Positions 26,238-35,935 of a stretch of DNA of 64,000 nt are shown here, piece by piece (the first letter of the stretch is position 1; every line of letters starts with the position of its first letter). The stretch is from Oceanobacillus sp. Castelsardo (GTDB taxonomy: Bacteria > Bacillota > Bacilli > Bacillales > Amphibacillaceae), in NCBI RefSeq assembly GCF_001659985.1, contig NZ_LYCS01000002.1, forward strand, positions 248,001 through 312,000, in the 5' to 3' direction. Both the position numbers and the translations under genes were made by a program. The notes under the pieces are model-generated. The model did no database searches, was not told the DNA's origin, and saw nothing but the letters and a program-made list of their open reading frames with translations.

Positions 26238-27287
26238 TTATTGCTTTGCAAGCCCTAGTTCATCTAGTAACACTTGAACTTCTTCCCTTTGTTCATCTAA
26301 GAATTGACTATACTCTTCACTATTCATATATAATTCATCCCAGCCAAATTGGGCACGTATTTCTGCAAATGCATCTGAATCACTTAATTCTTTAAATTTC
26401 TCTTCGTAATAAGCAACTGCAGCTGGATCCATATTAGCTGGTCCAAAGAATCCTCTCCAATTAATAAACGTTTCATCGATTCCTTGTTCAATTGCAGTTG
26501 GGAAATCCTCTAATATCTCTCCTTCTAACCTTTCCTCAGAAGTTACACCTAGAACTTTAATATTACCCGCTTTTACTTGTTCTACCGTTTCAGCTACACC
26601 AGTAGAATATACGTCTGCACTACCATTTAATATCTGTGTCAACCCGCCAGCATCTTGAGCGGAAACATATTTAATCTTGGTTATATCTACACCTGCTGCT
26701 TTAGCAATTTGAACAAATTGCATATGGTCCATACTGCCGGGTGAGGAAGTTCCAACGACTGTAATGCTTTCAGGATCTTCCTTCATATCCTCAAACAAAT
26801 CATTTAAATTATCCCACTCCGCATCATCTCGTACTGCAAAAGCTGCATAATCAGCTATTAAGTTTGCTAGTGGTGTGAAATCCTCGTGACTGTATTCAGA
26901 TTGCCCGTTTAATGGAATAAACACGAGCGGTGGTGATGCTACAAAAAGCTTATGGGCATTCCCTTCAAAACCAGCAATATATGCCCAACCTACAGCTCCG
27001 CCACCGCCTTCTTTATTGACGACACCAATGTTCTCATCGATTATACCTTCCTCAGTAAATACTTGTGCCGCCATTCTAGCAGTGGTATCCCAACCACCAC
27101 CCGCCCCAGCTGGTGCGACGATTTCAATAGATTCTTCAGGTGTCCAATCACCAGAACTAGCATCATCAGTCGATTCTTTTGTTGAAGCGTCATTTGAAGT
27201 TCCACTGGTTTCTTCATCACCAGAAGAACAAGCTACTGCAAACAGCATTAAAGCTGCTAGCATAATCAATAGTAAGTATTTCTTCAT
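26238..27287 (-). CDS. tctC: Tripartite tricarboxylate transporter substrate-binding lipoprotein TctC
   Basis: 349 residues. A type II signal peptide ends LFAVAC with lipidated Cys20, then a Ser/Thr/Asp-rich linker and the TctC/Bug-type binding fold (ESIEIVAPAGAGGGWDTTAR, with the loop that binds the carboxylate). It delivers a carboxylated substrate to TctAB. The gene is first in tctCBA and has a perfect cre site upstream, implying glucose repression, and a two-component system immediately before it, implying substrate induction. Confidence 0.93.
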   Translation of the reverse strand: MKKYLLLIMLAALMLFAVACSSGDEETSGTSNDASTKESTDDASSGDWTPEESIEIVAPAGAGGGWDTTARMAAQVFTEEGIIDENIGVVNKEGGGGAVGWAYIAGFEGNAHKLFVASPPLVFIPLNGQSEYSHEDFTPLANLIADYAAFAVRDDAEWDNLNDLFEDMKEDPESITVVGTSSPGSMDHMQFVQIAKAAGVDITKIKYVSAQDAGGLTQILNGSADVYSTGVAETVEQVKAGNIKVLGVTSEERLEGEILEDFPTAIEQGIDETFINWRGFFGPANMDPAAVAYYEEKFKELSDSDAFAEIRAQFGWDELYMNSEEYSQFLDEQREEVQVLLDELGLAKQ

Positions 27288-27365
27288 TTTGATTCCCCCT
27301 CTAAAAATAGTAAAAGTAGATACTTAAATGTAACTACTTTTCAATATAATTTAATATTTCTGTTA

Positions 27366-27379
27366 TGTAAACGTTTACA
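27366..27379 (-). promoter_or_regulatory. cre site (CcpA) upstream of tctC
   Basis: TGTAAACGTTTACA is a perfect 14-bp palindrome matching every position of the cre consensus TGWAANCGNTNWCA. It is about 80 bp upstream of the tctC start, between it and the response-regulator gene. Confidence 0.85.
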
Positions 27380-27474
27380 AAATAAAGCGCAATTTGTTTT
27401 TTATAAACCTTTTGTTCATTTTGTTCACACTACTAAATGGCAATTTAAAAAGATGCCGAAACTACGACACCTTA

Positions 27475-28161
27475 TTAACCTATATTTCTATTCATCATAT
27501 AATATTTTCGCTCGGGCCTTCCCACAGCACCGTATTCTAAGTCAGCTGTAATTTCCTCTAGTGAAATTAAATATTCTAAATAACGTCTAGCGGTTGTACG
27601 TGAAGCACCAATCCTTTCCCCCATCTCTTCAGCAGTAATTCCGCTTTTTAGCACCTTGATTATTTCTTTTACTTTTTCTAATGTGAGTGGATCAATTCCC
27701 TTAGGCGTACTTTTAGGTAATGAATCGATTTTAAAACTAAAGAATACGTCGTCCAATAGGTCCTGATCAAAAACCTTCACATCCTCCAATTGTCTTTTCT
27801 TTCTTGTATAATGATTAAATGCCCCAACAAATCTTTCTTTCTTAACTGGTTTAATCATATAATCAAAAACACCATTTTTTATAACTTTACTAACCATATC
27901 ATTTTCTGTGGCGGCCGAAATAACGATTATATCTATATTTGGATTTGCCTTTCTTAATTTTGGGATTAATTCTAATCCTGATATATCTGGCAAATATAAA
28001 TCTAGTAACACTAGCTCAACTTCATAATTGGACACTATTTCAATAGCATCCTTCCCCGTCAATGCTTTCCCTATTATTTCCGCATTACTTACCCCTTTAA
28101 GAAAGCCTGCATGTATATCCGCAATCCGAAAATCATCTTCCACTATAAGAACACGGATCAT
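27475..28161 (-). CDS. CitB/DcuR-family response regulator
   Basis: 228 residues. The receiver domain has acidic VEDD, phosphoacceptor D54 in LLDLYLPD and the conserved Lys in IKPVKKERF. After a linker, a helix-turn-helix of the CitB family (ITAEEMGERIGASRTTARRYLEYL) binds DNA. It pairs with the CitA-like kinase 19 bp upstream and probably activates tctCBA. ATG is preceded by a G7 tract about ten bases upstream. The B. subtilis relatives are CitT and DctR; which one is orthologous cannot be decided here. Confidence 0.92.
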   Translation of the reverse strand: MIRVLIVEDDFRIADIHAGFLKGVSNAEIIGKALTGKDAIEIVSNYEVELVLLDLYLPDISGLELIPKLRKANPNIDIIVISAATENDMVSKVIKNGVFDYMIKPVKKERFVGAFNHYTRKKRQLEDVKVFDQDLLDDVFFSFKIDSLPKSTPKGIDPLTLEKVKEIIKVLKSGITAEEMGERIGASRTTARRYLEYLISLEEITADLEYGAVGRPERKYYMMNRNIG

Positions 28162-28180
28162 ACAGGTACACCCCCCCTAT

Positions 28181-29773
28181 TTAATTTACCTTTTTTGGTA
28201 TATAAACTGTAAATACAACACCAATGTTAAATTTGTTTTGAATTTCTATTTGCCCCTCTAATTCATTTATCACTTCTTTAACAATGGCTAATCCGTAACC
28301 TCTGTTTTTTGTATTTTTGGTTGAATATCCCCGTTCAAAGATTTTGCTCACTACAGAATCTGGAATGCCTATACCATTATCTGCTATTTCAAAAATAATA
28401 TCATTACCAATATCGGTTGCAAAAAAAATAACTTCTTTTCTTTCATTTTCGCTATCCTTGACAGCCTCCATTGCATTATCAAGTAAGTTTCCTACAATTG
28501 TTATCAGTTTAACGACACTTAAATGATTAGGTAACTTCTGTAAATAGCTATTAGAATCTATTATTAAACTAATCTTATTCTCAGTTGCCTTTCCAATTTT
28601 ACCTAAAAGGATAGCTTGTACAGTTGGATCTTTAATTTGTGAAAACAAAATCCTATTCTGACTTCTCGTAATCTCCAGCTCCGTCTGTATTAACTCAATA
28701 GCTTCTTGGTAATTACCTAATTGTAACAACCCAGATAATACATATAATTTATTCGTGTACTCATGCGTTTGCGATCTAAGGTCTTCTGAATATTTCCTGA
28801 CCTCTGATAATGTATTAATCATTTCCTTTAACTCTGTTTTATCGCGAAAACTTAAAACAGCACCCTCAACTTTATCTTTCTCTAAAATTGGTGTTACGTT
28901 AACAATAACATGTCTATTATTTACCATTATTTCTTTATTCTTGTAGTTATTATTAATCCGGAGAATTTTTTCCATCTCTATATCTGAATAAATTTCATCC
29001 AGTCTTTTTTCCAAAGTACATTTCTTAGATAGGCCTGCTATTTGTTGGGCAGATTGATTCATCATCGTTATTCTTCCAGCTTTATTAATGGCTATAATTC
29101 CTTCATGAATGGAAGTAAGTATTGCATTTCTTTCTCTATATAAGGATGCAATTTCAAACGGTTCCAGACCGAGTGTATCCTTTCTTATACTTTTGGCTAA
29201 AAAAACCCCACCAAATATACCTAATAATAATACGATTAAGGAGACACCGCTTATTTTCATTAGCTTACTGTAAATAATTGAATGGATATCTTCCATTAAA
29301 AATCCTATAGAAACAATACCAATAATTTCGCCATTAGCATCCAAGATTGGCGCTTTACCTCTCATCGATGGACCGAGACTTCCAACAGCTTTTGAAACGT
29401 AAGACTTCCCTTCTATTAAAGCCTTATCATTGTCCCCTCCAACCATTTTCTTCCCCAACTTCATCGGGTCGGGATGAGAATATCGAATACCGTTATTGTT
29501 TCCAATAACAACATATTCCGCCTCAGTCAGTTCCCTAATCTCCTCAGCAATGGGTTGAATAGTTTTTTCAGGATATTCCTCATGAAACGCCTTCCTTACT
29601 GTCGGTAGTTTTGCGACTATATTCGCAATTTGGAGCCCCTTTTCACCAATTTCCTGTTCTGTACTCTTATACTCTATATACGAATAAACAGCGGTAAGTA
29701 ATAAAGAAATAAACAAAACTAATCCTATAATTAAAACTAGTATCCTAGTTTGCATGGAAAATTTAATTATCAT
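28181..29773 (-). CDS. CitA/DcuS-family sensor histidine kinase
   Basis: 530 residues. A first membrane helix at about 8-28, an extracytoplasmic PASC-like sensor domain (about 30-170, with VVIGNNNGIRYSHPDP and GEIIGIVSIGFLMEDI), a second helix at about 175-197, a cytoplasmic PAS domain (LTSIHEGIIAINKAGRITMMN), and the kinase core with the phosphoacceptor in SQTHEYTNKLYVLSGLLQL, DNAMEAV and ADNGIGIPD. This is the layout of CitA, DcuS and CitS, sensors of citrate or C4-dicarboxylates. The start codon is only two bases after a G7 run, so translation may be inefficient or variable. Confidence 0.92.
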   Translation of the reverse strand: MIIKFSMQTRILVLIIGLVLFISLLLTAVYSYIEYKSTEQEIGEKGLQIANIVAKLPTVRKAFHEEYPEKTIQPIAEEIRELTEAEYVVIGNNNGIRYSHPDPMKLGKKMVGGDNDKALIEGKSYVSKAVGSLGPSMRGKAPILDANGEIIGIVSIGFLMEDIHSIIYSKLMKISGVSLIVLLLGIFGGVFLAKSIRKDTLGLEPFEIASLYRERNAILTSIHEGIIAINKAGRITMMNQSAQQIAGLSKKCTLEKRLDEIYSDIEMEKILRINNNYKNKEIMVNNRHVIVNVTPILEKDKVEGAVLSFRDKTELKEMINTLSEVRKYSEDLRSQTHEYTNKLYVLSGLLQLGNYQEAIELIQTELEITRSQNRILFSQIKDPTVQAILLGKIGKATENKISLIIDSNSYLQKLPNHLSVVKLITIVGNLLDNAMEAVKDSENERKEVIFFATDIGNDIIFEIADNGIGIPDSVVSKIFERGYSTKNTKNRGYGLAIVKEVINELEGQIEIQNKFNIGVVFTVYIPKKVN

Positions 29774-29923
29774 ATCCCCCCCTACGCTCGTAGTTGCTAT
29801 TTTCTATTTTCTAATCCTATTGTATAACACATTTGGTTATCTATTCTACTAAAGATTAAGTTAATTCTACCAATTAAGAGATTACAATGTCTACATCATG
29901 AATATACTAGAAGATAAGGATAA

Positions 29924-30085
29924 CGATATATATATATCTACTATAAACAAACCTTTAACCAAAATTACTTTGTATTTGCTGATGGTAGTCATTGGATTGT
30001 TATAATAGGAGAAGATGGGATCATGGAAACAGCCATGATTGCGGACAATTATAAAACTGGAGGTAGAGATTGGACCAAGTTCTAA
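29924..30085 (+). pseudogene. Degraded 3' end of a plus-strand gene, family unknown
   Basis: A 53-codon frame with no credible start ends at the TAA at 30083-30085. Its residues (FVFADGSHWIVIIGEDGI, then METAMIADNYKTGG) read like protein rather than random sequence. A plus-strand terminator follows 16 bp later, although no intact plus-strand gene lies upstream. This suggests the remnant of a deleted gene. A 20-codon product from the ATG at 30023 is possible but unsupported. Confidence 0.35.
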
Positions 30086-30101
30086 AAATAAAGTTTATAA
30101 T

Positions 30102-30126
30102 AAAGATACTCATTCGAGTGTCTTTT
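30102..30126 (+). terminator. Terminator following the degraded plus-strand frame
   Basis: AAAGATACTC pairs with GAGTGTCTTT (one G-T pair; 30102-30111 with 30116-30125) around ATTC and runs into TTTTT on the plus strand. Confidence 0.75.
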
Positions 30127-30230
30127 TCACTTTTATAGATAAGACGAGATGTAAATTTACCTGTCTTATTTATTTTTAGATTGGGTAATATAATTAAAGG
30201 TACATATATAAAGGATGGAGGAAATATCTC

Positions 30231-32297
30231 ATGGTGTCTGAAAATAAACCACCTAATCAATTAATTAATGAAAAATCCCCCTACTTACTCCAACACGCCC
30301 ATAACCCTGTTGACTGGTACCCATGGGGTGAGGAGGCGTTTGAAAAAGCCAAACAAGAAAACAAACCAATTTTTCTTTCCATTGGCTATAGCACTTGCCA
30401 TTGGTGTCATGTAATGGCCCACGAATCATTTGAAGATGAAGAAGTAGCAAAAATCTTAAACGAAAAATACATATCCATTAAAGTGGATCGGGAAGAACGC
30501 CCGGATGTCGATTCCATCTATATGAAAGTTTGCCAAATGATGACGGGACACGGTGGTTGGCCGTTAACTATTTTTATGACACCTGATAAAATTCCTTTTT
30601 ATGCAGGGACCTATTTTCCTAAAGAAAGTAAATACGGTCGGCCAGGATTAATTGAAGCTTTGACACAATTACATCGGAAATACGCCGAAGACCCCAACCA
30701 TATTACGAGTGTTACAAGAAGTGTTACCGATGCTTTAACCAAATCCATTACACCAAAAAGTGATCAGCGACTTACAACAGATACATTAGACAAAGCTTAC
30801 GAACAACTAGCAAAAAGCTATGACTTTACGTATGGAGGTTTTGGGGATGCACCAAAATTTCCGATGCCACAAAATCTTCTTTTTTTATTACGTCATTACT
30901 ACTTCACTGGGAATACCGCTGCCCTTAAAATGGTGGAAAAAACGTTAAAAGATATGACCGCTGGAGGAATATGGGATCATATTGGATATGGATTTGCCCG
31001 ATACTCGACCGATGAAGAATGGCTCGTTCCACATTTTGAGAAAATGCTTTATGATAATGCCTTGTTATTAATGGTTTTCACTGAATCCTATCAAATAACG
31101 AAAGACCCCTTTTACCGAGTAATTTCAGAACAAATCATCACATTTATTAAACGAGAAATGACGAGTAATGAGGGTGCCTTTTATTCCGCAATAGATGCTG
31201 ATTCAGAAGGAGTAGAAGGAAAATATTATGTTTGGGATTATGAGGAGATTTATGACATTCTCGGTCATGATTTAGGTGAATTATATTCAGAAGTATATGA
31301 CTTGACACCTCAGGGAAATTTTGAAGGAAAAAACATACCCAATCTTATTGATCAAGATTTAGAATATGTAGCAAGAGAAATCAACCTACCATTAGATGCC
31401 TTACTGAAAAAACTAGAAATAGCTAGAACAAAACTATTAGAAAAACGAGAACAACGTGTCTACCCGCATGTTGACGATAAAATTTTAACGTCTTGGAATG
31501 GTTTGATGATTGCGTCTTTAGCAAAAGCCAGTCGAGTTTTTGGCAATGTAACATACATCCAAATGGCAGAAACCGCTATCGAATTTGTCGAGAAAAATTT
31601 AAATGAAAATAATCGCTTAATGGCTAGGTATCGGGAAGGTGAAACAAAGTACAACGCGTATATCGATGATTATGCCTTTCTATTATGGGCATATATCGAG
31701 CTATACGAAACGACCTTATCTAAAAGATATTTAAAACAAGCCCACTCTCTTTCGAAACAAATGCTAGAATTATTTTGGGATGAAGAACATGGAGGCTTCT
31801 ATTTTAGTGGAAAAGATAGTGAACAATTAATTGCAAAAGATAAGGAGATTTATGATGGTGCAATTCCATCAGGTAATAGTGTAGCCGCGGTCATGCTAAC
31901 CCGTTTAGGATATTTATCCGGAAAAACTTCCTATCTAGATAAGGTAGAAGAAATGTATTACACTTTTTTCAATGATATAAATAGAATGGCTTCCGCAAGT
32001 CCTTTCTTTCTACAGAGTCTTCAACTAATGGAATACAAAACAAAAGAAGTTGTCGTACTTCGAAATATGGATGACGATAATGGAATACAATTATTAAGAG
32101 ACGTTCAATCAGATTTCTTACCAAATGTTGTTTTCCTTATCGGTGAAACACCAGAAGACTTTTCTGAAGTTGCACCATTCGCTACTGAATACAAGCAAAT
32201 AGGAAACGAAACCACCGTTTATATTTGCGAGAACTTTTCTTGTAGACAACCGACAACCAATATGGACGATGCTATCAAAGCAATTAAAGAAAAGTAA
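30231..32297 (+). CDS. yyaL: YyaL-type thioredoxin-domain protein (DUF255, spermatogenesis-associated-20-like)
   Basis: 688 residues. The N-terminal thioredoxin-like domain (about 1-165) has the hallmark [20 protein letters not shown] with a CxxC-type site, followed by an alpha/alpha toroid resembling glycosidase or N-acylglucosamine epimerase folds (about 190-560). The function of the family is unknown; a redox or carbohydrate-linked role is proposed from the domains. ATG follows GGAGGAAATATCTC. It is monocistronic with a strong terminator. Full length, no disruption. Confidence 0.9.
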   Translation: MVSENKPPNQLINEKSPYLLQHAHNPVDWYPWGEEAFEKAKQENKPIFLSIGYSTCHWCHVMAHESFEDEEVAKILNEKYISIKVDREERPDVDSIYMKVCQMMTGHGGWPLTIFMTPDKIPFYAGTYFPKESKYGRPGLIEALTQLHRKYAEDPNHITSVTRSVTDALTKSITPKSDQRLTTDTLDKAYEQLAKSYDFTYGGFGDAPKFPMPQNLLFLLRHYYFTGNTAALKMVEKTLKDMTAGGIWDHIGYGFARYSTDEEWLVPHFEKMLYDNALLLMVFTESYQITKDPFYRVISEQIITFIKREMTSNEGAFYSAIDADSEGVEGKYYVWDYEEIYDILGHDLGELYSEVYDLTPQGNFEGKNIPNLIDQDLEYVAREINLPLDALLKKLEIARTKLLEKREQRVYPHVDDKILTSWNGLMIASLAKASRVFGNVTYIQMAETAIEFVEKNLNENNRLMARYREGETKYNAYIDDYAFLLWAYIELYETTLSKRYLKQAHSLSKQMLELFWDEEHGGFYFSGKDSEQLIAKDKEIYDGAIPSGNSVAAVMLTRLGYLSGKTSYLDKVEEMYYTFFNDINRMASASPFFLQSLQLMEYKTKEVVVLRNMDDDNGIQLLRDVQSDFLPNVVFLIGETPEDFSEVAPFATEYKQIGNETTVYICENFSCRQPTTNMDDAIKAIKEK

Positions 32298-32332
32298 CAT
32301 TTCCGAAAGTGTTACTGATTTCATAATCAAAA

Positions 32333-32369
32333 ATCCCCGTTACATTTCTACTAAAAATGTAACGGGGAT
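32333..32369. terminator. Bidirectional terminator between yyaL and the ferredoxin gene
   Basis: A perfect 14-bp stem (32333-32346 with 32356-32369). A smaller hairpin AGTAACA/TGTTACT (32293-32299 with 32310-32316) precedes it. Confidence 0.88.
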
Positions 32370-32374
32370 ATCAT

Positions 32375-32614
32375 TTATCTATTTGCAAAGAATTCCTCAG
32401 CCTTTTCTAAAAACACCTCTTGATCTGGTGTTAAATCATATTCTTCCTCTATGGCTGAAACAGGGCACACTGCTTTACACGCACCACAGTCGATACAAAT
32501 ATCTGGATCTATGTAAAATTGATCTGGACCTTCCTCTATACAATCAACAGGGCATACACTAACACATTCGCCAGCCTTTTCTCCCCTACAAGGATCTAAT
32601 ATAACAAATGCCAT
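32375..32614 (-). CDS. Ferredoxin, [4Fe-4S]/[3Fe-4S] FdxA-like
   Basis: 79 residues from the ATG at 32614 (GGAGG eight bases upstream); the frame to 32632 starts inside that ribosome site. The N-terminal half has Cys in DPCRGEKAGECVSVCPVDCI, the arrangement of 7Fe ferredoxins, and the second half has the full CIDCGACKAVCP motif for a [4Fe-4S] cluster. It is a small acidic cytosolic electron carrier. Slightly shorter at the C terminus than classical 7Fe ferredoxins. It stands alone and no redox partner is encoded beside it. Confidence 0.9.
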   Translation of the reverse strand: MAFVILDPCRGEKAGECVSVCPVDCIEEGPDQFYIDPDICIDCGACKAVCPVSAIEEEYDLTPDQEVFLEKAEEFFANR

Positions 32615-32770
32615 TAAGTCTACCTCCTTCATGTCAACATTTATATACTATTTAAATGATAATGCTTTCTAGATTAGATGTAAACTATTTGGCTTACTTC
32701 TTATAAGTTAATTTGAACGCGTCAGCCGTTTCATTATGAACTTCGGTATTCTGTAATTTAGCATGCAACT

Positions 32771-32798
32771 AGCCCTCTATTATTTTAAATAGAGGGCT
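32771..32798 (-). terminator. Terminator-like hairpin after topB
   Basis: AGCCCTCTAT (32771-32780) pairs with ATAGAGGGCT (32789-32798), ten bases after the topB stop codon. The T run is poor, so termination is uncertain. Confidence 0.55.
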
Positions 32799-32807
32799 AA
32801 AATGATC

Positions 32808-34982
32808 CTATTTTTTAAATTTCGCTGCTAATGCTTCTGCAAGGGCATTATTTTTAAATCCATCATCCTGTTTTTTCAAATACTTATTAACATCTTTTTT
32901 AGACACTTTATGTTGTTTCTCTTGACTTCTTCGTTTATTAAATGTTGAAACTTTTTCTCGATGACCACATTTACAAACGAATAATTGACCATCGCCTTCC
33001 CCTCTAAGCTCCATTCGCTTATGACAATTCGGGCATCTTGCATTTGTTTGTTTTGCGATATTTTTCTTATGGCCACATGAACGGTCTTGGCAAACCAACA
33101 TTCTTCCATGTTTATTTTTCACTTCAAGCATGAGCTTTCCACATTCTGGACATTTCGTTCCCGTCATATTATCATGCTTGAAAGTCTCATCACTATTTTT
33201 TATTTCTAAAACAATCTGTTTCGTGTAACCTTTTATTTCAGTGATGAATTTCTCCTTCTTTAACTTTCCTTCCGCAATGGCTTGAAGTTTTTTCTCCCAC
33301 TCTGCAGTCAGGACTGGCGAGCGTAAATCATCTGGTACTAAATCCAATAATTGACGACCTTTTGATGTAATGAAAATATGTTTTCCTTTTAATTCCATAT
33401 ACATACTGTTAAAGAGTTTTTCAATAATATCTGCGCGTGTCGCAACTGTTCCAATTCCACCAGCTTGATTTATTGTTTTTACTAAATCCTTTTCTTTCGT
33501 ATTCATGTATTTGGTTGGGTTTTCCATCGCTTGTAATAAAGCACCTTCTGTAAAACGCTCAGGTGGTTTTGTTTCTCCTTCCGTTTGTTTAAGCACAACG
33601 GTAGTAAAAACTTCTCCCTTATGAATCGCCGGTAGTCTCTGATCATCCGAAGATTCTTCATCATCATAACGATTGTCATACACTTCTTTCCAACCTTGCT
33701 TTTTAACTACCTTCCCTTTAGCGACAAATGTTTCTCCATTTATTTCTGCAAAAATAGTAGTCTGCTCATATTCATGCGGATCCGACAAAACAGCCATAAA
33801 TCGTTTCACAACTAAATCATAAATTTTTCTTTCTTTATCGTTCAAGTCTTCTAAAACCACTTGTTCTTCAGTTGGAATAATGGCGTGGTGATCAGATACT
33901 TTTGCATTATCTACTACTGATTTGGGAAGTTTAAAGTCTTTTTTCAATAACTTCCCTGCAATTTTTGCATATTGATCCACTCCACACGCTTTTAAGCGGT
34001 CCTTTAATGTTGGAACAATATCCGTCGAAATAACACGTGAATCTGTTCGTGGATACGTTAATACCTTATGTTGTTCGTATAGTTTCTGCATAATTGATAA
34101 CGTTTGTTTTCCAGAAAAATTAAATATTCGGTTTGCATCCCGCTGTAATTCTGTTAAATCATATAATTGAGGAGCAAATTTTTTCTTAGCAGTTTGATTA
34201 ACCTGAACCACTTTTGCGGACTGATTTTTCAATTTTTCTAGAAGTCCATTCGCCTTTTCTTTGGAAAATATACGATGATTCTTTTTATCATCCTGCCAAA
34301 TAAATTTGAAACCTTTATTCGTCTTCGCTTCTATTCCATTAAATTTACGGGGCTGGAATTCTTTAATTTCTTTCTCTCGTTGGGCAACCATTTCTAATGT
34401 AGGTGTTTGCACACGGCCACTTGAAAGCTGTGCATTAAATTTAGTTGTTAATGCTCTTGTAGCATTTAGACCTACATACCAATCCGCTTCTGAACGCGCA
34501 ACCGCTGAAGCATATAAATTTTCGTATTGCTTACCTGGTTTTAAATGTTTAAAACCATCACGAATTGCTTTATCGGTAACAGATGAAATCCATAAACGCT
34601 TTACCGGTTTATTTACACGAGATTTTTCTAAAATCCAGCGTGCAACAAGCTCTCCTTCTCTCCCAGCATCTGTAGCAATGACAATGTCTGCAACATCTTT
34701 TCGATTTAATTGCGTTTTTACTGCATTGAATTGCTTTCCTGTCTTTTTCATGACCACTAATTTCAAATGATTTGGAAGCATCGGTAAATCGTCCAGCTTC
34801 CACGATTTATACTTATCATCATAGGCTTCCGGATCTGCTAACGTCACCAAATGCCCTAACGCCCATGTCACAATATAGTTAGATCCTTCTATAAATCCGT
34901 TCCCTTTTTTATGGCAATTTAATACTCTTGCTATATCTCGACCAACTGATGGTTTTTCTGCTAATACAACTGTTTTACTCAT
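32808..34982 (-). CDS. topB: DNA topoisomerase III
   Basis: 724 residues, like B. subtilis TopB (727). The Toprim domain carries VLAEKPSVGRDIAR at the start and ATDAGREGELVARWI; the type IA core has the catalytic Tyr in VLTYPRTDSRVIS (about residue 310). Two C-terminal zinc-binding motifs are present (CPECGKLMLE with CQDRSCGHKK; CPNCHKRMEL with CKCGHRE). It relaxes and decatenates single-strand-containing DNA and resolves recombination intermediates. Complete, single gene, ATG with AGGAAAG. Confidence 0.96.
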   Translation of the reverse strand: MSKTVVLAEKPSVGRDIARVLNCHKKGNGFIEGSNYIVTWALGHLVTLADPEAYDDKYKSWKLDDLPMLPNHLKLVVMKKTGKQFNAVKTQLNRKDVADIVIATDAGREGELVARWILEKSRVNKPVKRLWISSVTDKAIRDGFKHLKPGKQYENLYASAVARSEADWYVGLNATRALTTKFNAQLSSGRVQTPTLEMVAQREKEIKEFQPRKFNGIEAKTNKGFKFIWQDDKKNHRIFSKEKANGLLEKLKNQSAKVVQVNQTAKKKFAPQLYDLTELQRDANRIFNFSGKQTLSIMQKLYEQHKVLTYPRTDSRVISTDIVPTLKDRLKACGVDQYAKIAGKLLKKDFKLPKSVVDNAKVSDHHAIIPTEEQVVLEDLNDKERKIYDLVVKRFMAVLSDPHEYEQTTIFAEINGETFVAKGKVVKKQGWKEVYDNRYDDEESSDDQRLPAIHKGEVFTTVVLKQTEGETKPPERFTEGALLQAMENPTKYMNTKEKDLVKTINQAGGIGTVATRADIIEKLFNSMYMELKGKHIFITSKGRQLLDLVPDDLRSPVLTAEWEKKLQAIAEGKLKKEKFITEIKGYTKQIVLEIKNSDETFKHDNMTGTKCPECGKLMLEVKNKHGRMLVCQDRSCGHKKNIAKQTNARCPNCHKRMELRGEGDGQLFVCKCGHREKVSTFNKRRSQEKQHKVSKKDVNKYLKKQDDGFKNNALAEALAAKFKK

Positions 34983-35209
34983 CTATTTCTTTCCTTTCTT
35001 AAAAAGAACATTATACTTTACTTTATCACATTCACATAAGACTTTCAGAAGTTGTTTCTTTAAGAAATAAGAATGTATAAAAGTTTAACTTATTACATCT
35101 ATTCTTAAGGAAGGTAAATTAAATATTATATTTGCCTATGTAATGAAGCACACCTAACCTTTCCCCCCCATACAATATGTTAGTAACATTGTAAAGGAAT
35201 GGGTTATGA

Positions 35210-35836
35210 ATGCTATATTATACAGGATTGTTTTTATTAGTTATAGCAGTAAGCATCGACGGACTCGGTGTTGGAATAACTTATGGTATGCAAAAAATCA
35301 AAGTACCAATACGTGCCATTCTCATCATCATGTTGTGCTCTGGTACTGTATTATTGCTCTCCATGACGGTTGGTAACTTTCTTCAAAAATTTATTTCCAT
35401 TGATATCGCACAATCAATAGGTGGAGTTATATTAATCTCTTTAGGATTGTTTTCTTTGTTTAATATAATCCGTTCAAATATAAACAAAGAAAATATAAAG
35501 GAAGAGGAAAATTCGAATAGCAAATTGAAGGATATAACAACGGTATTCTCCACTCCTGATAAAGCAGATCTAGATAAATCTGGAGCTATCTCAATCGGGG
35601 AAGCCCTAATACTCGGTTTCGCCCTTTCTCTAGATGCCTTTGGTGCAGGGATTGGAGCATCCCTATTAGGTTACACCCCTTGGATAACCGCCTTATTAAT
35701 CGCGACAATGAGTGGAATTTTCTTATTTACTGGGATGAAGATAGGAATGTTTCTAGCTAAGCATGAGAAGTTACAGAAACTTTCTTTTCTTGCCCCGACT
35801 ATATTGATTGGATTAGGCGTACTAAACCTTATTTAA
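35210..35836 (+). CDS. ytaF: YtaF-type sporulation membrane protein (MntP-like)
   Basis: 208 residues in two halves of three membrane helices each, LLVIAVSIDGLGVGITYGM and ALILGFALSLDAFGAGIGA, an inverted-repeat layout shared with MntP/LysE-type exporters and with YtaF of B. subtilis. The linker (about 85-130) is charged and not conserved. A transport role is suggested by the fold; a sporulation role comes from the family name. The start at 35210 overlaps another ATG at 35206 (ATGAATG) and is eleven bases after AAAGGA. A C7 tract lies 40 bp upstream. Confidence 0.8.
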   Translation: MLYYTGLFLLVIAVSIDGLGVGITYGMQKIKVPIRAILIIMLCSGTVLLLSMTVGNFLQKFISIDIAQSIGGVILISLGLFSLFNIIRSNINKENIKEEENSNSKLKDITTVFSTPDKADLDKSGAISIGEALILGFALSLDAFGAGIGASLLGYTPWITALLIATMSGIFLFTGMKIGMFLAKHEKLQKLSFLAPTILIGLGVLNLI

Positions 35837-35845
35837 AGCAGTTTA

Positions 35846-35932
35846 AAGACAGGTTTCTTATTCCTTCATCAGTAAACAAAGTGAGGGAGAAAGTTTTATA
35901 CTTTTCAACCTGCAGGAAAAGAAACCTGTCTT
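35846..35932. terminator. Long-loop inverted repeat between ytaF and the SDR gene
   Basis: AAGACAGGTTTC (35846-35857) pairs perfectly with GAAACCTGTCTT (35921-35932), but the loop is 63 bases. It lies between convergent genes and could act in either direction; the long loop lowers confidence. Confidence 0.45.
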
Positions 35933-35935
35933 GTA

